Shown here: in pieces, positions 1-11,806 of the stretch
How the letters are laid out: each line of letters opens with the position of its first letter
Numbering within the stretch: the first letter of the stretch is position 1
Assembly: GCA_015501055.1 (NCBI GenBank)
Contig: JADNYV010000152.1
Span: 26,983-90,982, forward strand
Length of the DNA stretch: 64,000 bases
Reading direction: 5' to 3'
From: Mucidula mucida
Lineage: Eukaryota; Basidiomycota; Agaricomycetes; Agaricales; Physalacriaceae
The notes under the pieces: generated by a model
The model's database searches: none
What the model saw: the letters and a program-made list of their open reading frames with translations, nothing else
Told to the model about the DNA's origin: nothing
Position numbers and translations under genes: made by a program

Positions 1-19
1 TGCACATTCTCAAACTTGG

Positions 20-240
20 CCACCCTTCTTTTTGCTGCCTGCTGCTTAGCCAAGTGTTTGGCCTCTTCAGTGTCCTTCTACTAACGCTTGGCTTCCTCTG
101 CAGCCTCCTTTTTTTGCTTGATTACTGCAATCTTGGCGCAAGTTCTCTTTTTGAGACCTGGCGGGAGTACAAACTTCTTTTTGCGGGTGTACATAGGAGC
201 TGGCAGAAGCTAAAGTAGGTTAGGTGATGGTTCCACTTGA
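20..240 (-). other. Lysine/glutamate-rich coding-like fragment, unidentified
   Basis: Read on the minus strand, this stretch gives a short open segment rich in Lys, Arg, Glu and Ala, with a motif close to KKKFVLPPGLKKRTCAK. It stops within about 45 codons. I do not recognise it. It may be the edge of a transposon protein, because everything downstream to 3.5 kb is transposon debris. The stretch from 240 to 680 shows nothing I can name. Confidence 0.2.
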
Positions 241-679
241 CATTGGAAATTTACTTGTCGGCAGGTAAGCCACCTATTTTCAATGTTGTTATTATCCTAA
301 CTGTGATTGGATAGCCTTCATCCTCAACCATCATCAACTCTGACAATGCCCCATGCCTAACAATTTCATGGACAAGAGCCTATATGATGCATATTCCATA
401 ATTGTTGCCAGGTATTTACCAGCACAGGAGGATGCATGTGCCACATCAATGCTTTACATTGTTTTAGGGGAACTCACATTGTTAATACTGGTCCAATTGA
501 ACGGACACTATTGCCTGAGCGCAATACTTCACCTTTCTTAAATGGTGCTCCTAGTCCGCCCTTAATAGACAGTCCGCCATGCAAGCTATCTTCGCCACCT
601 AAGCATTATAAAATCTTTCACCCACATCTTGATGGTTTGTTATTTATTGCTATAGATATCTCATATACTGATTTTTTCT

Positions 680-1260
680 TTTGTAGGTTAACCTTGCAAC
701 GAGGCAGGGGCAGATCTACCCCAGGAAGTCTGCCACCACCACATTACCACCACTACCCAAAGCCAAACAGTATGCACCGTTTAGTGATGATGTGCTGTTC
801 AACCTTGCCAACTTCCTCTACCAGGATGTAGAGCTGTCTCAAAGCAAAACCAACACCCTCATGCGCCTACTGAAGCGATGGAGTCTGTGATTTGTCAATA
901 ATCCAGAGGACGCAACAGCCTCTTTTCTAAACCACAAGCACATGCAGGGCCTTATTACTGACATCCCGCTGGGCAGTGCACCCTAGAAGTGTTTTGTCAT
1001 TAAGCCGTCCCCTAATCTTCCTTGCAACACACCTGAGTGGCGTAAATCAGAATACCAAGTCTGTATTATGACGTCAATGTGGTTCTTTCCAATATTTTCA
1101 CCAATCCAGACTTCACAACCAAGTTTGATGCCACACCATATATTAATTTGGATGCCAACAAAAGCGGTGTTGGTGTGATTTTTATATCTAGAAATTTTGG
1201 CTGGAATCATGTGGTACATTTAGAGGACTTCTATCTTTCATGTGAACTCATTTGTCATTT
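680..1260 (+). mobile_element. Plavaka-like DNA transposase fragment (decayed)
   Basis: The three forward frames, read in turn, give the N-terminal segments seen in Plavaka/CACTA-type transposases of basidiomycetes. First is a YAPFSDDVLFNLANFLYQD-like block (about 770-830), then an IPLG segment (about 965). Next is a TPEWRKSEYQV block (about 1030-1060) followed by LSNIFTNPDF..FDATPYINLD (about 1085-1160). Family members have a similar order: an APF block, then PxWMxxxYxVWxRDP, then LLxNPDFxxxFDYxPY. The reading frame is broken by stops and shifts and the catalytic core is absent. Only a dead remnant remains. The family call rests on remembered motif similarity. Confidence 0.5.
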
Positions 1261-1387
1261 AAAACACAATCTATTTAAACAATTCATCCACAGAGGGTGT
1301 TATGCTCATGCCCGTTATTATTGGTAGCAATAAGACTATGGTTTCTGTTGCCACCAGCAATGTCGAGTATATCCACCTACGTGACTC

Positions 1388-1696
1388 TGTTGTATGAGGC
1401 AAGCCGCCTCGTCCAAACAAGAAAGCTTGGCGTGCAAACATGGGATGACGTCACATTCCTGAACCTCGCCGCTCATTGTATTCATCTGTCCGTTTAGCTC
1501 GCCAACGTTGCTCATACTATCCTGTTTGTGCTCGAAATATTCCATTATCTTGTAGAGCAGCTATTGTTCATTATACTTCTCATTATCTAGCACAGTATAT
1601 ATACTTCTTGTAGCCTACTGAAATATCATTGGTTCTTCACTTGTTACTTGTGTGCACTTGAAAGCTTTCTCATTTGCAACTCTATCTATTCTATCA
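1388..1696 (+). repeat. Probable 5' LTR of the copia element
   Basis: About 310 bp lie directly upstream of the copia gag region. They start with TGTTG, hold a TATA-like tatatatac near 1598, and end in ATCA. Immediately after comes GGTTATTGGGCCCC, which resembles the half-tRNA primer-binding sites of fungal copia elements. The element is truncated, so there is no 3' LTR to compare and the ends are inferred. Confidence 0.35.
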
Positions 1697-3456
1697 GGTT
1701 ATTGGGCCCCGCCTCCATTGCCAGTAACCCCGCTGTCATTTATGCTACCTTGTTGCCATGTCTATCACCACCCTCATCGATACACTCCCTTCCACTGTCC
1801 CGCAGTTGAAGCAATCTGGCCTCAACTGGGGAATCTTCTCCATTCGCTTTAAAGATTCTGTTTGTGCCAAGCCGGACCTCTGGGGTCATTTTGATGGCAC
1901 ATCAACGTGTTCCGTGGCAACTACTGTACCACCGATGCAGGCGGAAGCGGACACAATTGCGAAATGAGACAAGGACAAGTGCGCCGCTTGCGCTCTCCTC
2001 ACCCAGAAGATTCCTGACTCCACCTTATGCGCATCAGGAACAAGATGACCGTAAAGGAACGCTGGGACGCGATCAAGACGGAGTATACGGAGAAGGGCAC
2101 ATACGCGCAGACCCAGCTCCGGTCTGACTTCATGATGTCGAAGGTTGACGACAAGGGCAATGTTCGCGAGTTCCTGGAAGGCCTGCGAGTGAAACAAGAA
2201 GAGTTAGATACTCTCGGAGTAACAATTTTAGAAGACGATTACCGGTCAACAATCATTTCATCCCTCCCCGTTTCCCTCTCCAATTTTGCGTCAAACCAGC
2301 TTTTGGCGGCGAAGATGTTCACCCTCACCAAGACCATTGATCCCAACGTCCTCATCATCACAATCTCCAAGAATATGATCGGCAAAAGTCTCAGCGCGGC
2401 AAGTGGGCAGCAGCCAAGGCCGCGCAGGAGAATGTTGTGTTGTCGGCGGAGTCCTCCAAGGACAAAGGAAAGGGTCGTCAGGGTGGAAAGAAGAAAGGTG
2501 TTTGCTTCAATTGCGGTGAGGAGGGCCACTGGAGAAACAAGTGCCCAAGCCAAAGAAGAAGAAGGAATATTCCGCTGATGCTGTCGAGTCCGACAGCGAC
2601 AATGCCTTTGAGGCTGATGACGATGATGATTTGTCGTGGTCCTCCGACGACACTCTGCCACCCTTGTACAGTGTGTCCAAGTCAGAAGAGTCTGACTGGT
2701 TCTCGGAGGAGGAGAAGGAGGAGGAGAGTGATTGGTTTTCCATTGACAATGATGACACGGGCGGAGATGAATTAAAGGATCTGAAATCCGAGGAGCATGC
2801 TGCCGCCGCCGTCATAGAACCTGTTGAAACAGTCAGCGAGGTCACAAGGAGGAAGACAAGAACACACCAAGCTCTACAACTCTGGGTGCACTCGACATAT
2901 CACTCCGTATTGCAGCGACATCTTGAACTATGTCGCTATTCCTGCCAAGTTCTTCCGTGCTGCAAATAAAGGATGTTTTAGTGCGACCAGAATGGGCGAG
3001 TTGCTCATTGACATACCCAATGGTTCGTAGACCTCGCAGCTAAGGTTGTTGAAGTCCTTTTTTCTCTGGATGTTCCGCACACCTTGTCTTGGTATCACGT
3101 CTCGATGACACTGGATACGAGCTTGTTTTTGGAGGCGGTCACTGTGTAATTCGCCGCCCAGATGGCCAGACTATTGGCAAGATCCCAAAGGTTGGCAGAG
3201 GCCTGTATTGTGTTGAGCACAAACATGGGGTGTATGCCGCAATGGATGAACTCACTGTTGAAAAGTTCCATCGGCGCATGGGCCATATTTTGCCCGAGCT
3301 TGCGCGACGCCTTGTCGAGAAAGGCTATGTCCACGGAGTACGGCTTGTCGACTCTCCCGCTGGTCCATTCTTCTGCAAGTCCTGCGTGTATGGGAAGGCG
3401 ATGAGGAAGCCTGTCTCGAAGTATCGTGAGGGTGAAAGGGCAACTGAATTTGGGGT
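1697..3456 (+). mobile_element. Ty1/copia retrotransposon, 5' half of gag-pol, truncated
   Basis: Gag-pol order is clear even though several frameshifts and stops break it. A UBN2-type gag starts at about 1758, with an LKQSGLNWGIFSIRFKD block and then LWGHFDG. A CCHC zinc knuckle, CFNCGEEGHWRNKC, lies at about 2507-2550. An acidic linker follows, then the protease region at about 2870, where the usual DSGA is degraded to NSGCTRHI. The GAG-pre-integrase zinc domain (FHRRMGH..., then CKSCVYGKA) lies at about 3265-3400. Homology stops at the start of integrase (about 3455). Integrase core, reverse transcriptase and RNase H are missing. Non-functional relic. Confidence 0.85.
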
Positions 3457-3504
3457 TGGGCCCCAGGCTTGAGGCTGTAGGCCAACCAAAAGCACGAATG
3501 GTAG
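3457..3504 (-). repeat. End motif of the R1 dispersed repeat (inverted here)
   Basis: This stretch is the reverse complement, with about three mismatches, of the sequence that opens the R1 repeat at 21198-21249 and 37519-37569. Its core is TTTTGGTCGGCCTACAGCC followed by CAAGCCCGGGGCCC. It abuts the truncated copia element, so the copia relic ends exactly where R1-type sequence begins. Confidence 0.6.
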
Positions 3505-4016
3505 CCTGATTTAATAATACATCACTCCAATAACCATTACTTACATTTCAATAATGACGTGTTGTCGAAGATGTCTAGTATGAGATGAATACACAGCCAA
3601 CTCGAGTGTAAGTAGAGTATCTGAGTCATGGGTGTGACGTTAGACATTGTTGCTGTGTTGTGATTCAGGTGGAGGCTCGCAATCGATATGTTCTCTCTCG
3701 TTATCACAGTTACAGTTCTGAGTTTTAGTCGGATAATTATTGAAGGAACGTATGTCAAAGACTATGTACACAGTGCCAACTGTGATGCGAACTTTACTGA
3801 ACTGCTGCCGCGTATAGATGCTTGAACAGTATCCGTCTCTATAGGTATTGCGTTCAACTGCATTGTCCCCGATGACTTCAAGGCAAGACTCTATTAGAGG
3901 CGCCTGCCGGTACAGCGCGTGCCCTCGTATCCACTCAGGCACCTCCGACTGGGTTTTAACTTTCTGTGATCGATTTTCCCACCTGTTGTTGTCTTCCCGC
4001 CACCATCTCAGCTGCC
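3505..4016. other. Upstream region of FunK1 gene A, no gene seen
   Basis: About 510 bp between the R1 motif and the first FunK1 gene. I see no open frame with coding character. It presumably contains the promoter of the gene at 4017. No convincing TATA box stands out. Confidence 0.4.
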
Positions 4017-6035
4017 ATGTCACATCCAGCGCGCAAGATGGAGCCCATCCCACCGGCGCAATTCTATGGACCAGCTCGTCCCATCCGAAGTCAAACGCTC
4101 CAAGTACCAGACACATCCATCCGTGATGCCCTGCCCTCCAATTATCCATATTCTTCATATAGCGGCCAGTACAGACAGGATGCGTTTCTTCAGGCAGAGA
4201 AGGAGCTGAAGGGGAGGTATGTCCGCACCATGCCCAATGCTTTTCTCGACCATTATCTCCCAAATCACCCGGATGGCATGCCTGTTATCCAGTCCAAGCC
4301 GTTCAAGGAGGTGGCGAAGCACAGAGTCGAGAAGAATATGTACGAACCTTTGGTCTGTTGATAATCTTATTTTCGTTTTGTAGCACAATTCTGATTCCAG
4401 CAGATAACTGCTCTTGCGCCCTTCCTCAAAAGTGGCTGGACGGCGGTCAACTCCTCCGATTCACCGGATCCGGACTCAGGCTATTTATTCGGCCACAGGG
4501 TCAAGCCTGACATTTCAGTGTACTCCTCCCATGATCCTTCCATCGACCGTCCATGCCGTGCATGTGACATGGAGACGTTCATAGAACTCAAGGTCTTCCT
4601 CCGCGATGAGCCCTTCAGCGACGACAACGACTTGGAAAAGCCCTCTGGTAACAGCTGCGAGTCCCGTGGTCAGCTGATCACATATCTAAACGCTATGCAG
4701 GCTGCACAGTATAGGACTCACTCCTTTGGCGTCTTCATTCTCGGGGACACCTGTCGGCTCTTACGCCACACTCTCAGTGGCATAGAGTTCACGAAATCTT
4801 TCAAGTACACAAGGACACCTTACCTTCAAAGATTCTTCTGGCGACTCTCGCACGCTACTCCCGAACGTCGTGGCATTGACACCACTTTCGAACTTGTTTC
4901 AACCAACGACCTAGCATCAGTCATGGCTCGTAAATTGCTCGAACTCGAAGCTGCTGAAAAGCCTTTATGGAAGGTTTCGGTTGCCGAGCGTTCGTTCTAT
5001 GTCGGACCGCCCTTTACGCGCAGCCATCACTACCCCATCGGCCGCGGGACACGTTGTTTCGTGGCCATCGATTGCGTCACGAGTTGTAGATATTTTATCA
5101 AGGATACGTGGCGGTTGGATGCATATCATCGCGAAGGTGATGTATACGCCAGGCTTCACAAACACAACGTGCGGAATATCGCCGGAGTAGTTGCTTCGGG
5201 CGATGTCCTTAACCATCACTGTGGGTCCTTCCCCAGCCTGCCGGTCTGGTTTGTTCCCAAGGATAACAAAATACGCAAGCACACGCATTATCGTCTTGTT
5301 CTCGACGTCGTTGGAATCCCTCTTGCTCAATTTCCTTCCACATACTGGTTCGTCTCATGTATTCGCGATTGCGCACTGGGTAAGCTGTCTTTCCATACCT
5401 GCCAGCAAATTGTTTGCTCATATGTCTACAGCTCACATGGACGCGTTCACCAAAGCCGGCGTGGAGCACCGTGATATTTCGGTCGGCAACATTGTCTTCG
5501 TGAGGAATGAAGATGGAACTTACAGTGCCATTCTCATCGATTGGGAGTTCGCAAAATATATTGAGGATGCTCCGAACAGGGTCTCCGAACGAACGGTGTG
5601 TACAAAAACTGTAGAAATGATCCTTGTCTGACTGTTTGCGTACAGGGTACGCTGCAATTCAGGGCTGCTCGTCTGTGCAGTGCGTCGCCTCCGCCTCGCA
5701 CAATAGGAGATGACATAGAATCGTTTGTTCTTCTGTTACTCTGGATGGCTATTCGGTACGCCCAAAACAACATGGCACCGAGTGAGCGCGGCGACGCCCT
5801 TGCGAGGTTTGAAGTCGGTCGAACCAAGACGGATATGATTCTTACGGGGACAAATGGCGTTGTCGCCATGAAGCTCTCATCCTCAGACTTGACATATGTG
5901 CTGATAGTGTCATTGAAATTTTTCATGGCGTACAAACTGTTGGATCCCGTGACGAAAGAAAGCCGAGGGGGGAGGAGCTTAGCGGACGACAAGCTTTGCT
6001 GGCGGTCATGGCTGGCTTATCGACATCCTCAGTGA
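4017..6035 (+). CDS. FunK1-type protein kinase (copy A, full-length)
   Basis: Putative Ser/Thr kinase of the fungal FunK1 family. Proposed exons are 4017-4352, 4401-5379, 5432-5595 and 5646-6035, giving 622 residues. The N-terminal FunK1 region runs through residues 1-300. The kinase part follows: GRGTRCFVAID, then FIKDTWR with the beta-3 lysine, a catalytic loop HRDISVGNIVF (from 5469), and LIDWEFAKY in place of the usual DFG (5533-5559). The C-lobe has IGDDIESFVLLLLWMAIRY. All three introns keep frame, and splicing joins CAL to AHMDAF and RT to GTLQFRAARL. From about 5905 the C-terminus drifts out of register with sister copies and stops early; the family tail lies out of frame just downstream. 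This is the only copy in the window with the full N-lobe and catalytic Lys and Asp. Confidence 0.85.
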
Positions 6036-6039
6036 CGCA

Positions 6040-6294
6040 TTGCAGAATGACTTATGGAAGGCGAGGAAGGATCCCTATGATGCGGATCAAAAAGTTGAAA
6101 CCAAATTGGAAGTGGTGGACCTCAAGAGGAAATCGGAATGCTCAGAGTATGAGCAATTGCATGCGATTAAGCGACCGTTCGGTAGTGAACTTCGGACCAA
6201 TTTTGTTGAAGAAGGCGAAGAAGATGTTGATGACGACCCAGAAGACGAAGGAGATTGGGACGATGACGAGATCATAGAATCTTCACTTGAATGA
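6040..6294 (+). pseudogene. Out-of-frame C-terminal tail of FunK1 copy A
   Basis: Encodes an 84-residue tail nearly identical to the in-frame C-terminus of copy E (16266-16520, minus strand): QNDLWKARKDPY and then an acidic run, GEEDVDDDPEDEGDWDDDE. In copy E the tail continues the kinase frame. Here indels upstream (about 5905-6035) put it out of frame. Either copy A lost its tail or the intervening 130 bp contain sequence errors. Confidence 0.6.
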
Positions 6295-6664
6295 ATGTAA
6301 ATTTCTTAGACAACCATAATGTATGATTCTTTTTCTACGTGATAATTGAAGGACTTGGAACGGTAGCCAGTTCGAATCAAATGTTGTCCGAGTCTGAGCC
6401 CGCAACTTAATACGGCGCATTGAGTCAATACATTCGTTGACTTGGCCGAATGCACAACAGAATCTTTTGGTCAACGCCGCCGGTGACCGGTCCGGGGTCG
6501 CCTTTCCCTACTTACCACCATCTTCCAACAAACCAAGCACCAAACACGAAAGCCGGAAGCCTCCCTTGACGCAAAACGACTTATCCCAAGCCATTGACGC
6601 GCTCCCGATACTACAGAACTTCCGTGGCGGAGTGACTTGTACTTTTCCCTCTCCTTTTCATAGA

Positions 6665-7743
6665 ATGGACAGTGAACATTTTGGGCGACTCGAGGAGCCT
6701 TGGTCAAAAATAGAGCCCTTTCATACTCAAACCCGTGGAACTCGTTGCTTTGTCGCCGTTGACGAAATATCTTCCATCCGTGATACATGGCGCGCCGTGT
6801 ACTTATCTGAAAGTGAAGACAGTGCTGCACTAGATGAATGTAAAGGTCTTGCCTCGGTAGACCACTCTATTCTTTTTATGCCCCATCCACGCTATATCAT
6901 CCTCGACCCAATTCGAACGCCTCTAGCCAATTTCCACTCGACACACGCGTTGGTTTCTTACGTTCTTCATGCTGTTCTGGGTGAGCTACTCTTTATCGAA
7001 CATGGAGCCATCACTCAACGTCTGCTACAGCTCATAGGACCGCCTACGGGCTACTATCTGAAGCGAATCACCCCCAAATCTCCTTGGGCAACATAGTGTT
7101 TACGCAAGGACCAGAGGGCGGCCGCCTCGTTGGTTGGGACTTCGTGCAATGTCATGATGATCAAACCATAGCCTACAAGCGAACCGTGTGTCTGGCAAAG
7201 TTCACGTATAATATCGCTCTGATGGTTTATTTGCAGAGCACACGACACTTCACGGCAGCCCGCTTGTGCAGTGCGACGCCTCCAACTCATACGGTAGGAG
7301 ACGATGTGGAATCGTTTGTCCTTCTATTACTCTGGATGGCTGCTCGGTTCGCCCCAAACAACATGACACCGATTGAGCGCGGCAGCGCCCTTGCAATGTT
7401 TGAAGTCGGTTTAAGCAAGACGGCTATGATTCGTGGGGGGACAAGTGGCGTTGTCGACATGAAGCTCTTATCCTCAGACTTGACATATGTGCTGATAGAT
7501 GTCATTAACAAGTTTTCGTGGCGGTACAAACTGTTGGATCCCCGTGACGAAAAGAATGCCAAGGTAGTGGAGGAGTTAACACGCCAACAGGCTTTGTTAG
7601 AGGGTCACGACTGGTTTATCGACATCCTCGATGACGCATCGCAGAATGAGGCATGGGCGAATGGCACCGACGGTTCTAGGAAGGAGCAGATTGTTGAGCG
7701 TCCCAGCCGCGTTTGGATAAGCGGAGTTGATTTGTTTCAATGA
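6665..7743 (+). CDS. Truncated FunK1-like protein (copy B), probable pseudokinase
   Basis: Exons 6665-6980, 7031-7185 and 7237-7743 join in frame to 325 residues. The open frame also extends upstream without an ATG to 6437. The N-terminal FunK1 domain is absent. RGTRCFVAVDE and IRDTWR replace the beta-3 IKDTWR, so Lys becomes Arg, and most of the N-lobe is missing. The catalytic loop reads HPQISLGNIVF instead of HRDISVGNIVF, and the DFG-like site reads VGWDF instead of IDWEF. The C-lobe (VGDDVESFVLLLLWMAAR) is well kept. The second intron (7186-7236) is 51 nt with no stop, so retention would still leave an open frame. A catalytic function is unlikely. The gene lies head-to-tail after copy A. 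Confidence 0.7.
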
Positions 7744-7999
7744 ATGAATTCCTGTTCTTAAGGACGTTCAGGTCGAAGCCCGTTTGATAGTCGTCACAGA
7801 ATGTGACAATCCATGAAATGAATGAACGCAATGGAAGGCAGCATGGTCCAAAAGCCTGGATACATTGTGACTATGGGTGGGCAGTAGATGATTTTTCAGG
7901 CGTGCCAGTGGTTGACCGGCGGTGCGCTTGCTTCCATCGGCAGGCGCATATATCCGCGTTGCCGGCGAATCTAATCGTCGTCCTAGAGCACGCGAGAGC
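7744..7999. other. Intergenic region, FunK1 copy B to IMP3
   Basis: About 256 bp between the convergent copy B and IMP3 genes. It should contain both 3' ends. No feature recognised. Confidence 0.4.
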
Positions 8000-8823
8000 T
8001 TATAGTAGATCGTAGTCGTCGAGCTAGAGAGGCGTCAATAAGGAATTTCCTTCGATGGTAATTAGGACCAACCTCGTCGTTGTAGGACATGATAGTGCGT
8101 TTGAGCTTGGACGTGTCCACCCACGTCACAAAGTCTTCCATACGTCTATAGAGACAAAAGATGAACGAGATCCCCAAAACAAACGAATGGGTGTACACGC
8201 ACCGCGTCACCAGAAAAGCAGGATCCGTTATAGTATCCGGTCCAACTCGTACATGGCCCTGCTCTATAAACTGTGCTGCCTGCCATACGTGAATCAGATC
8301 TCTCTAAACACAATTTACAAAATATGCAGAACGCACCGCGCTGACTGTCTCTGCCATTTTAGACATGCACATAAACACCGCGAGACGGCGGCGGCAGAAC
8401 GCGGTGACGGTGAGCTTGTCGACGTCGCTGAGCTTGGCGGTCGAGTTTATGACGCCCATGTCGTATAGTTTAGACAGCAGCTGGGCTTCCATGCGCGACC
8501 GATAGGGATCCTGGGCAGGCAGGAGCGATATCCGGTGTGCGAAGGATTTGAGGGATCCGCAGAGCTTGTTGTACCTGTCCAATCATTTTGTTAACACCTC
8601 CGGACTTGGGGCGGACAGCGCATCGCACTTGTGGTAGTCCTCCCTGTCTTGGATGTGGTATCGTCGCATGACTTTGACTTCTCGGAGGCCTGCATCTTGT
8701 TTCCACTATAAGGCATGTTGTGAGCCAAAGAAAAAAAAAATAAAGGAAAGTGAAATGATGTACGTTCAGAAAGTCGACTTTCTTGAGAAGCTTCTGTTCG
8801 TGATGCTTGAGCTTTCGGACCAT
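8000..8823 (-). CDS. IMP3: U3 small nucleolar ribonucleoprotein IMP3
   Basis: IMP3 binds U3 snoRNA with Mpp10 and Imp4 in the small-subunit processome and helps pair U3 with pre-rRNA in the nucleolus. Six exons (8764-8823, 8629-8705, 8337-8574, 8203-8279, 8073-8145, 8000-8023, all minus strand) splice cleanly to 182 residues, close to the 184 of the human protein. The start [20 protein letters not shown] is a hallmark. REDYHKYNKL, the S4-like region [20 protein letters not shown] and [15 protein letters not shown] follow, and the protein ends in LDDYDLL. The last exon codes only eight codons including the stop. The gene is intact and is the one clear single-copy housekeeping gene within the FunK1 island. 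Confidence 0.95.
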
Positions 8824-9065
8824 GGTGGTAAAGTTGGAGACGAGGGAAGAAAGATGGACGTCGGAGTAAAGGATGTATTCGATCAGTCCCTTTTTCGGAA
8901 CCAGTTGCGTCAAGCAGTTTCCCAAGTTGGGTTGTACTACATAATTCATATTGCTAGCGAATACCTACTGATACATATCGTTTCCCTAATGTTATCTAGA
9001 TGTACATAGTGTGTCATAATGCCGAGTCCATATCCAATCCATGCACCCAAAAAAATCCCTCCAAC

Positions 9066-10022
9066 CTAATACATTCGACGCCCCTTCCCCAACATGAGCA
9101 ACATCGCAACACCCTCCTCCTCCTCCGAGTCCATCTCAGGTCGATCCATAACACGCTCCATCAACTTGGCCGTCGCGCGCCACTTTGCGCGCTTCTCCAT
9201 TCTCTCCTCAACGGATATCTGCATCATAGACACCAAAGACCTGCGCCGCGGCTTCTTCACAACTTCCACGTTCTCCGTGTCTTCCGCTCGCCTAGGTCTC
9301 TTGGATCCAGCCCCACTACCAGACGGGCGCTGATTCTCAACAGCAACCAAAGGGCTCCGATGAGCAAGAAGTCGAGGGTCAATTCCACGGGACTTGGCGG
9401 GTGAAATGCCAGGCGGCGTATCGACTCCGAGCCCGCCGCAGCTGAAGCGAGAAGGTGAAGGAGACGGAGCCCTAGATCGCGCTCTACAAACTGGGGACGC
9501 GGAAGAAGAGAGGATGCATTCGCGTCGAACCAATTCAACGATAGCGTCGAGCGGTATGAACGCGTACATTTCACAGATCTTGAGGTGCAAATCGCGCGCA
9601 TCGAGTATCTCAGGGAATAGGAACATAAACGATCGTATGATAGGAGAGATCTCGCTTAGGCGGGGAACGATGAGCTCCTTGTGGCTTTGGTAGAGAAGCC
9701 TGCGAGGCAAAGTCGGGTGTCTACAAAAGTGGTAGCCATGCACGGCGAAGACTGACGAGTGGCTATATCTAGGACTTGTCGATAGCAATCTGTTGTACTC
9801 ATCGTCGGCGATGACGCGCGTCGTCGCGTTGACCGATGGCTGGAACGTGTTTCTTCGCGTCAAGTGCGTCAAAAAGCGCGTAAATTCTTCGTCGTCAAAA
9901 CGCCTTGTAGATTCCGTAGATGGCTTTGGTAAGTGGAAATACGACGCGATTGCTGTTATTGTTGACGACGTGTCATCGTTCGTTGGCCTTGGTATCGCGT
10001 GTAAGACCGAATCAGACGACAT
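9066..10022 (-). CDS. Hypothetical protein, basic C-terminus
   Basis: One uninterrupted frame of 318 residues starting MSSDSVLHAIPRPTND. Residues 30-160 look folded, with a hydrophobic stretch around ISPIIRSFMFLFPEILDARD. The C-terminal half is Ser/Pro/Arg-rich with basic clusters (SKRPRRAED, KKPRRRS) that could be nuclear localisation signals, and it ends with an acidic SEEEEG patch near the terminus. I recognise no domain. Length without stops, ordinary codon use and a clean ATG support a real gene. It is transcribed in the same direction as IMP3, about 240 bp upstream of it. Confidence 0.6.
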   Translation of the reverse strand: MSSDSVLHAIPRPTNDDTSSTITAIASYFHLPKPSTESTRRFDDEEFTRFLTHLTRRNTFQPSVNATTRVIADDEYNRLLSTSPRYSHSSVFAVHGYHFCRHPTLPRRLLYQSHKELIVPRLSEISPIIRSFMFLFPEILDARDLHLKICEMYAFIPLDAIVELVRRECILSSSASPVCRARSRAPSPSPSRFSCGGLGVDTPPGISPAKSRGIDPRLLAHRSPLVAVENQRPSGSGAGSKRPRRAEDTENVEVVKKPRRRSLVSMMQISVEERMEKRAKWRATAKLMERVMDRPEMDSEEEEGVAMLLMLGKGRRMY

Positions 10023-10722
10023 GGGGAGCCTAGATGAAGCACTAATCAGCTACGAGGTCGCCTCGAGCAGCAAGATACCGACTTTCGAGATGGTGGTAGT
10101 GAGAGCTAAAGAGAGAGGCGTGCAAGATGCGTGTTAAGTGAGGTCACAAACGGCATTGTGATCGGAGCCGTAGGTTCTCGGCTCCGGCCCGAAGTGGCGA
10201 TCTTCCAGGTTGTCCGTGTGCATGCCTGGATGGTTCTGGACGTGAAGAAAACGCGTCGCGTACACATATACATACAAACGAGCACTGCCGATCGAGATAA
10301 TCAGCGTGACATCGCAGGGAAAATTCCGAGTCCTTAACAGAGGTCAAACGATCCACTTCCGTTGGAGACATCCAGGCAGTTTTAGTCCAGGAGAGTAACA
10401 CTTGAGTTCAGGCATACTTGTCGTCAAGCCGGCCCACATTCGAGTTGTCAGCTCAATTGATATATAGTTAGTGTGGCGCAGTTCTGTCAAGATCATCAAA
10501 CCTGTACACAGAGAACAATGATAGCTAACATCACAGACACGAGAGATATTTCGAGCCTTTGTGTGCAGATTTCACAGCCACGCGGCGGGCCACACAACCA
10601 CACAACAATGGCTTCGTCACGTGTATAGAGCAATAAAAAGCCTTACTAGGCGAACAATGGGTTTACTCCTTGCAACAGTCACGACAACTCACTTTGTAAA
10701 TCCAAACACCACCAGCCTCACA

Positions 10723-11689
10723 ATGTCAACCCTCAGGCGTCAGGACAGGATGGCCGTGATCCTACCGCCACCACCCCAGCCTCAGCTCGCAAGCGACCAG
10801 GGCCTTGGAGTCCAAAGACAACCAGCGCCCTCCCAAGGGCAAAACCAAGGACAACCAGCGCCTCTCACGCGCCAACCCACAATGGCTCTCGCTCAACCTC
10901 CTCCAAGACCCTAACACCAACAAATCCAACCCTTCAACATCACCCAGCAGCCACTTCAGCGACGCACTACATCAATCATCTCCCCAGTCCCTCCCCGCCG
11001 CCGAAGTCGCTTCGCCACACTCCCCCTGCGACGGGAAGGCGCCCTATATGGCGAGGCAGACTTTCAGCGGCTTCGCATTCCGCGGCCTCTAAGGCGAACG
11101 TACGCGTTTGGAAGCATCTCCCAAGGAACGAACACCTCCTGTTGCTCAGCGCTCGTCCCCTCCGCCGAGAGAACACATTTTATGGCGAGTCCATGCTGGG
11201 TCTGCCGCTAACCGCGCCTTAGCGCCGAGGAGTGAAGCAAGGTGTCAAGTTTCTCCGGCGCCCTGCTGGGCCTTCCGCAAAGACTACTGTTCTGGGTCAG
11301 CCAAAGTCAATCTTGAAGTACGTCTATCATTAGTGAAAATTCCCCTAACGCTGAACGCCGATTGTAGGAAACCCAAATCCGTCCAAGAAAGCCTACAGCT
11401 CGTGCAAGACGGACCCGTCGCCAGAACATGGGGCAAGTTTCGGTACTTTCCCAACGTCGGAAATTTAGAACACTGGGTGACGATTGACCGCTGGGTGGAT
11501 CTTGAAAAGAGCAACATGCGCGGTCTTGTCTGTAAAGGATGCAGGCGGACAGTAGCGTTGGACGGCACTATCAGCCCGCCAAAACGGATGCAGATCTGGA
11601 AACTGCATAAGAAGAGATGTTCGGGCATCTGGAAGACAGAGTATCACGAACGCAATGATCTCTTCTTTAGGAACGACCCTACAATTTGA
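10723..11689 (+). pseudogene. C2HC zinc-binding protein, copy 1 (broken)
   Basis: Paralogue of the intact gene at 13752-14673. It begins MSTLRRQDRMAVILPPPP, but a stop (TAA at 10912-10914, where copy 2 has CAG) and frame drift break exon 1. The intron (about 11317-11366) and exon 2 remain intact and encode FRYFPNVGNLEHWVTIDRWV and a C-x2-C...H-x4-C zinc site (LVCKGCRR...LHKKRC). Copy 1 is most likely dead. Alternatively it could encode a shortened product from the second half. Confidence 0.6.
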
Positions 11690-11806
11690 AGAGGAATACA
11701 ACTGTGTTCAATATGAATGAGCGTAAAGTAATTGTAGTAGTTGTGGTACTTACCATGTATACATGCAAGAAGACAAGGTTCTGAGTATGAGCGAAAGAAA
11801 GTTCAC

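Larger units (their letters stand above)
5590..7743 (+). repeat. Left arm of the FunK1 inverted duplication
   Basis: This arm carries the 3' half of copy A followed by copy B. It pairs in reverse complement with 14806-16990, which carries the 3' half of copy E followed by copy D. Similarity is highest at 6040-6960 against 15600-16520, including the intergenic stretch between the two genes. The arms are separated by about 7 kb. Confidence 0.8.
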
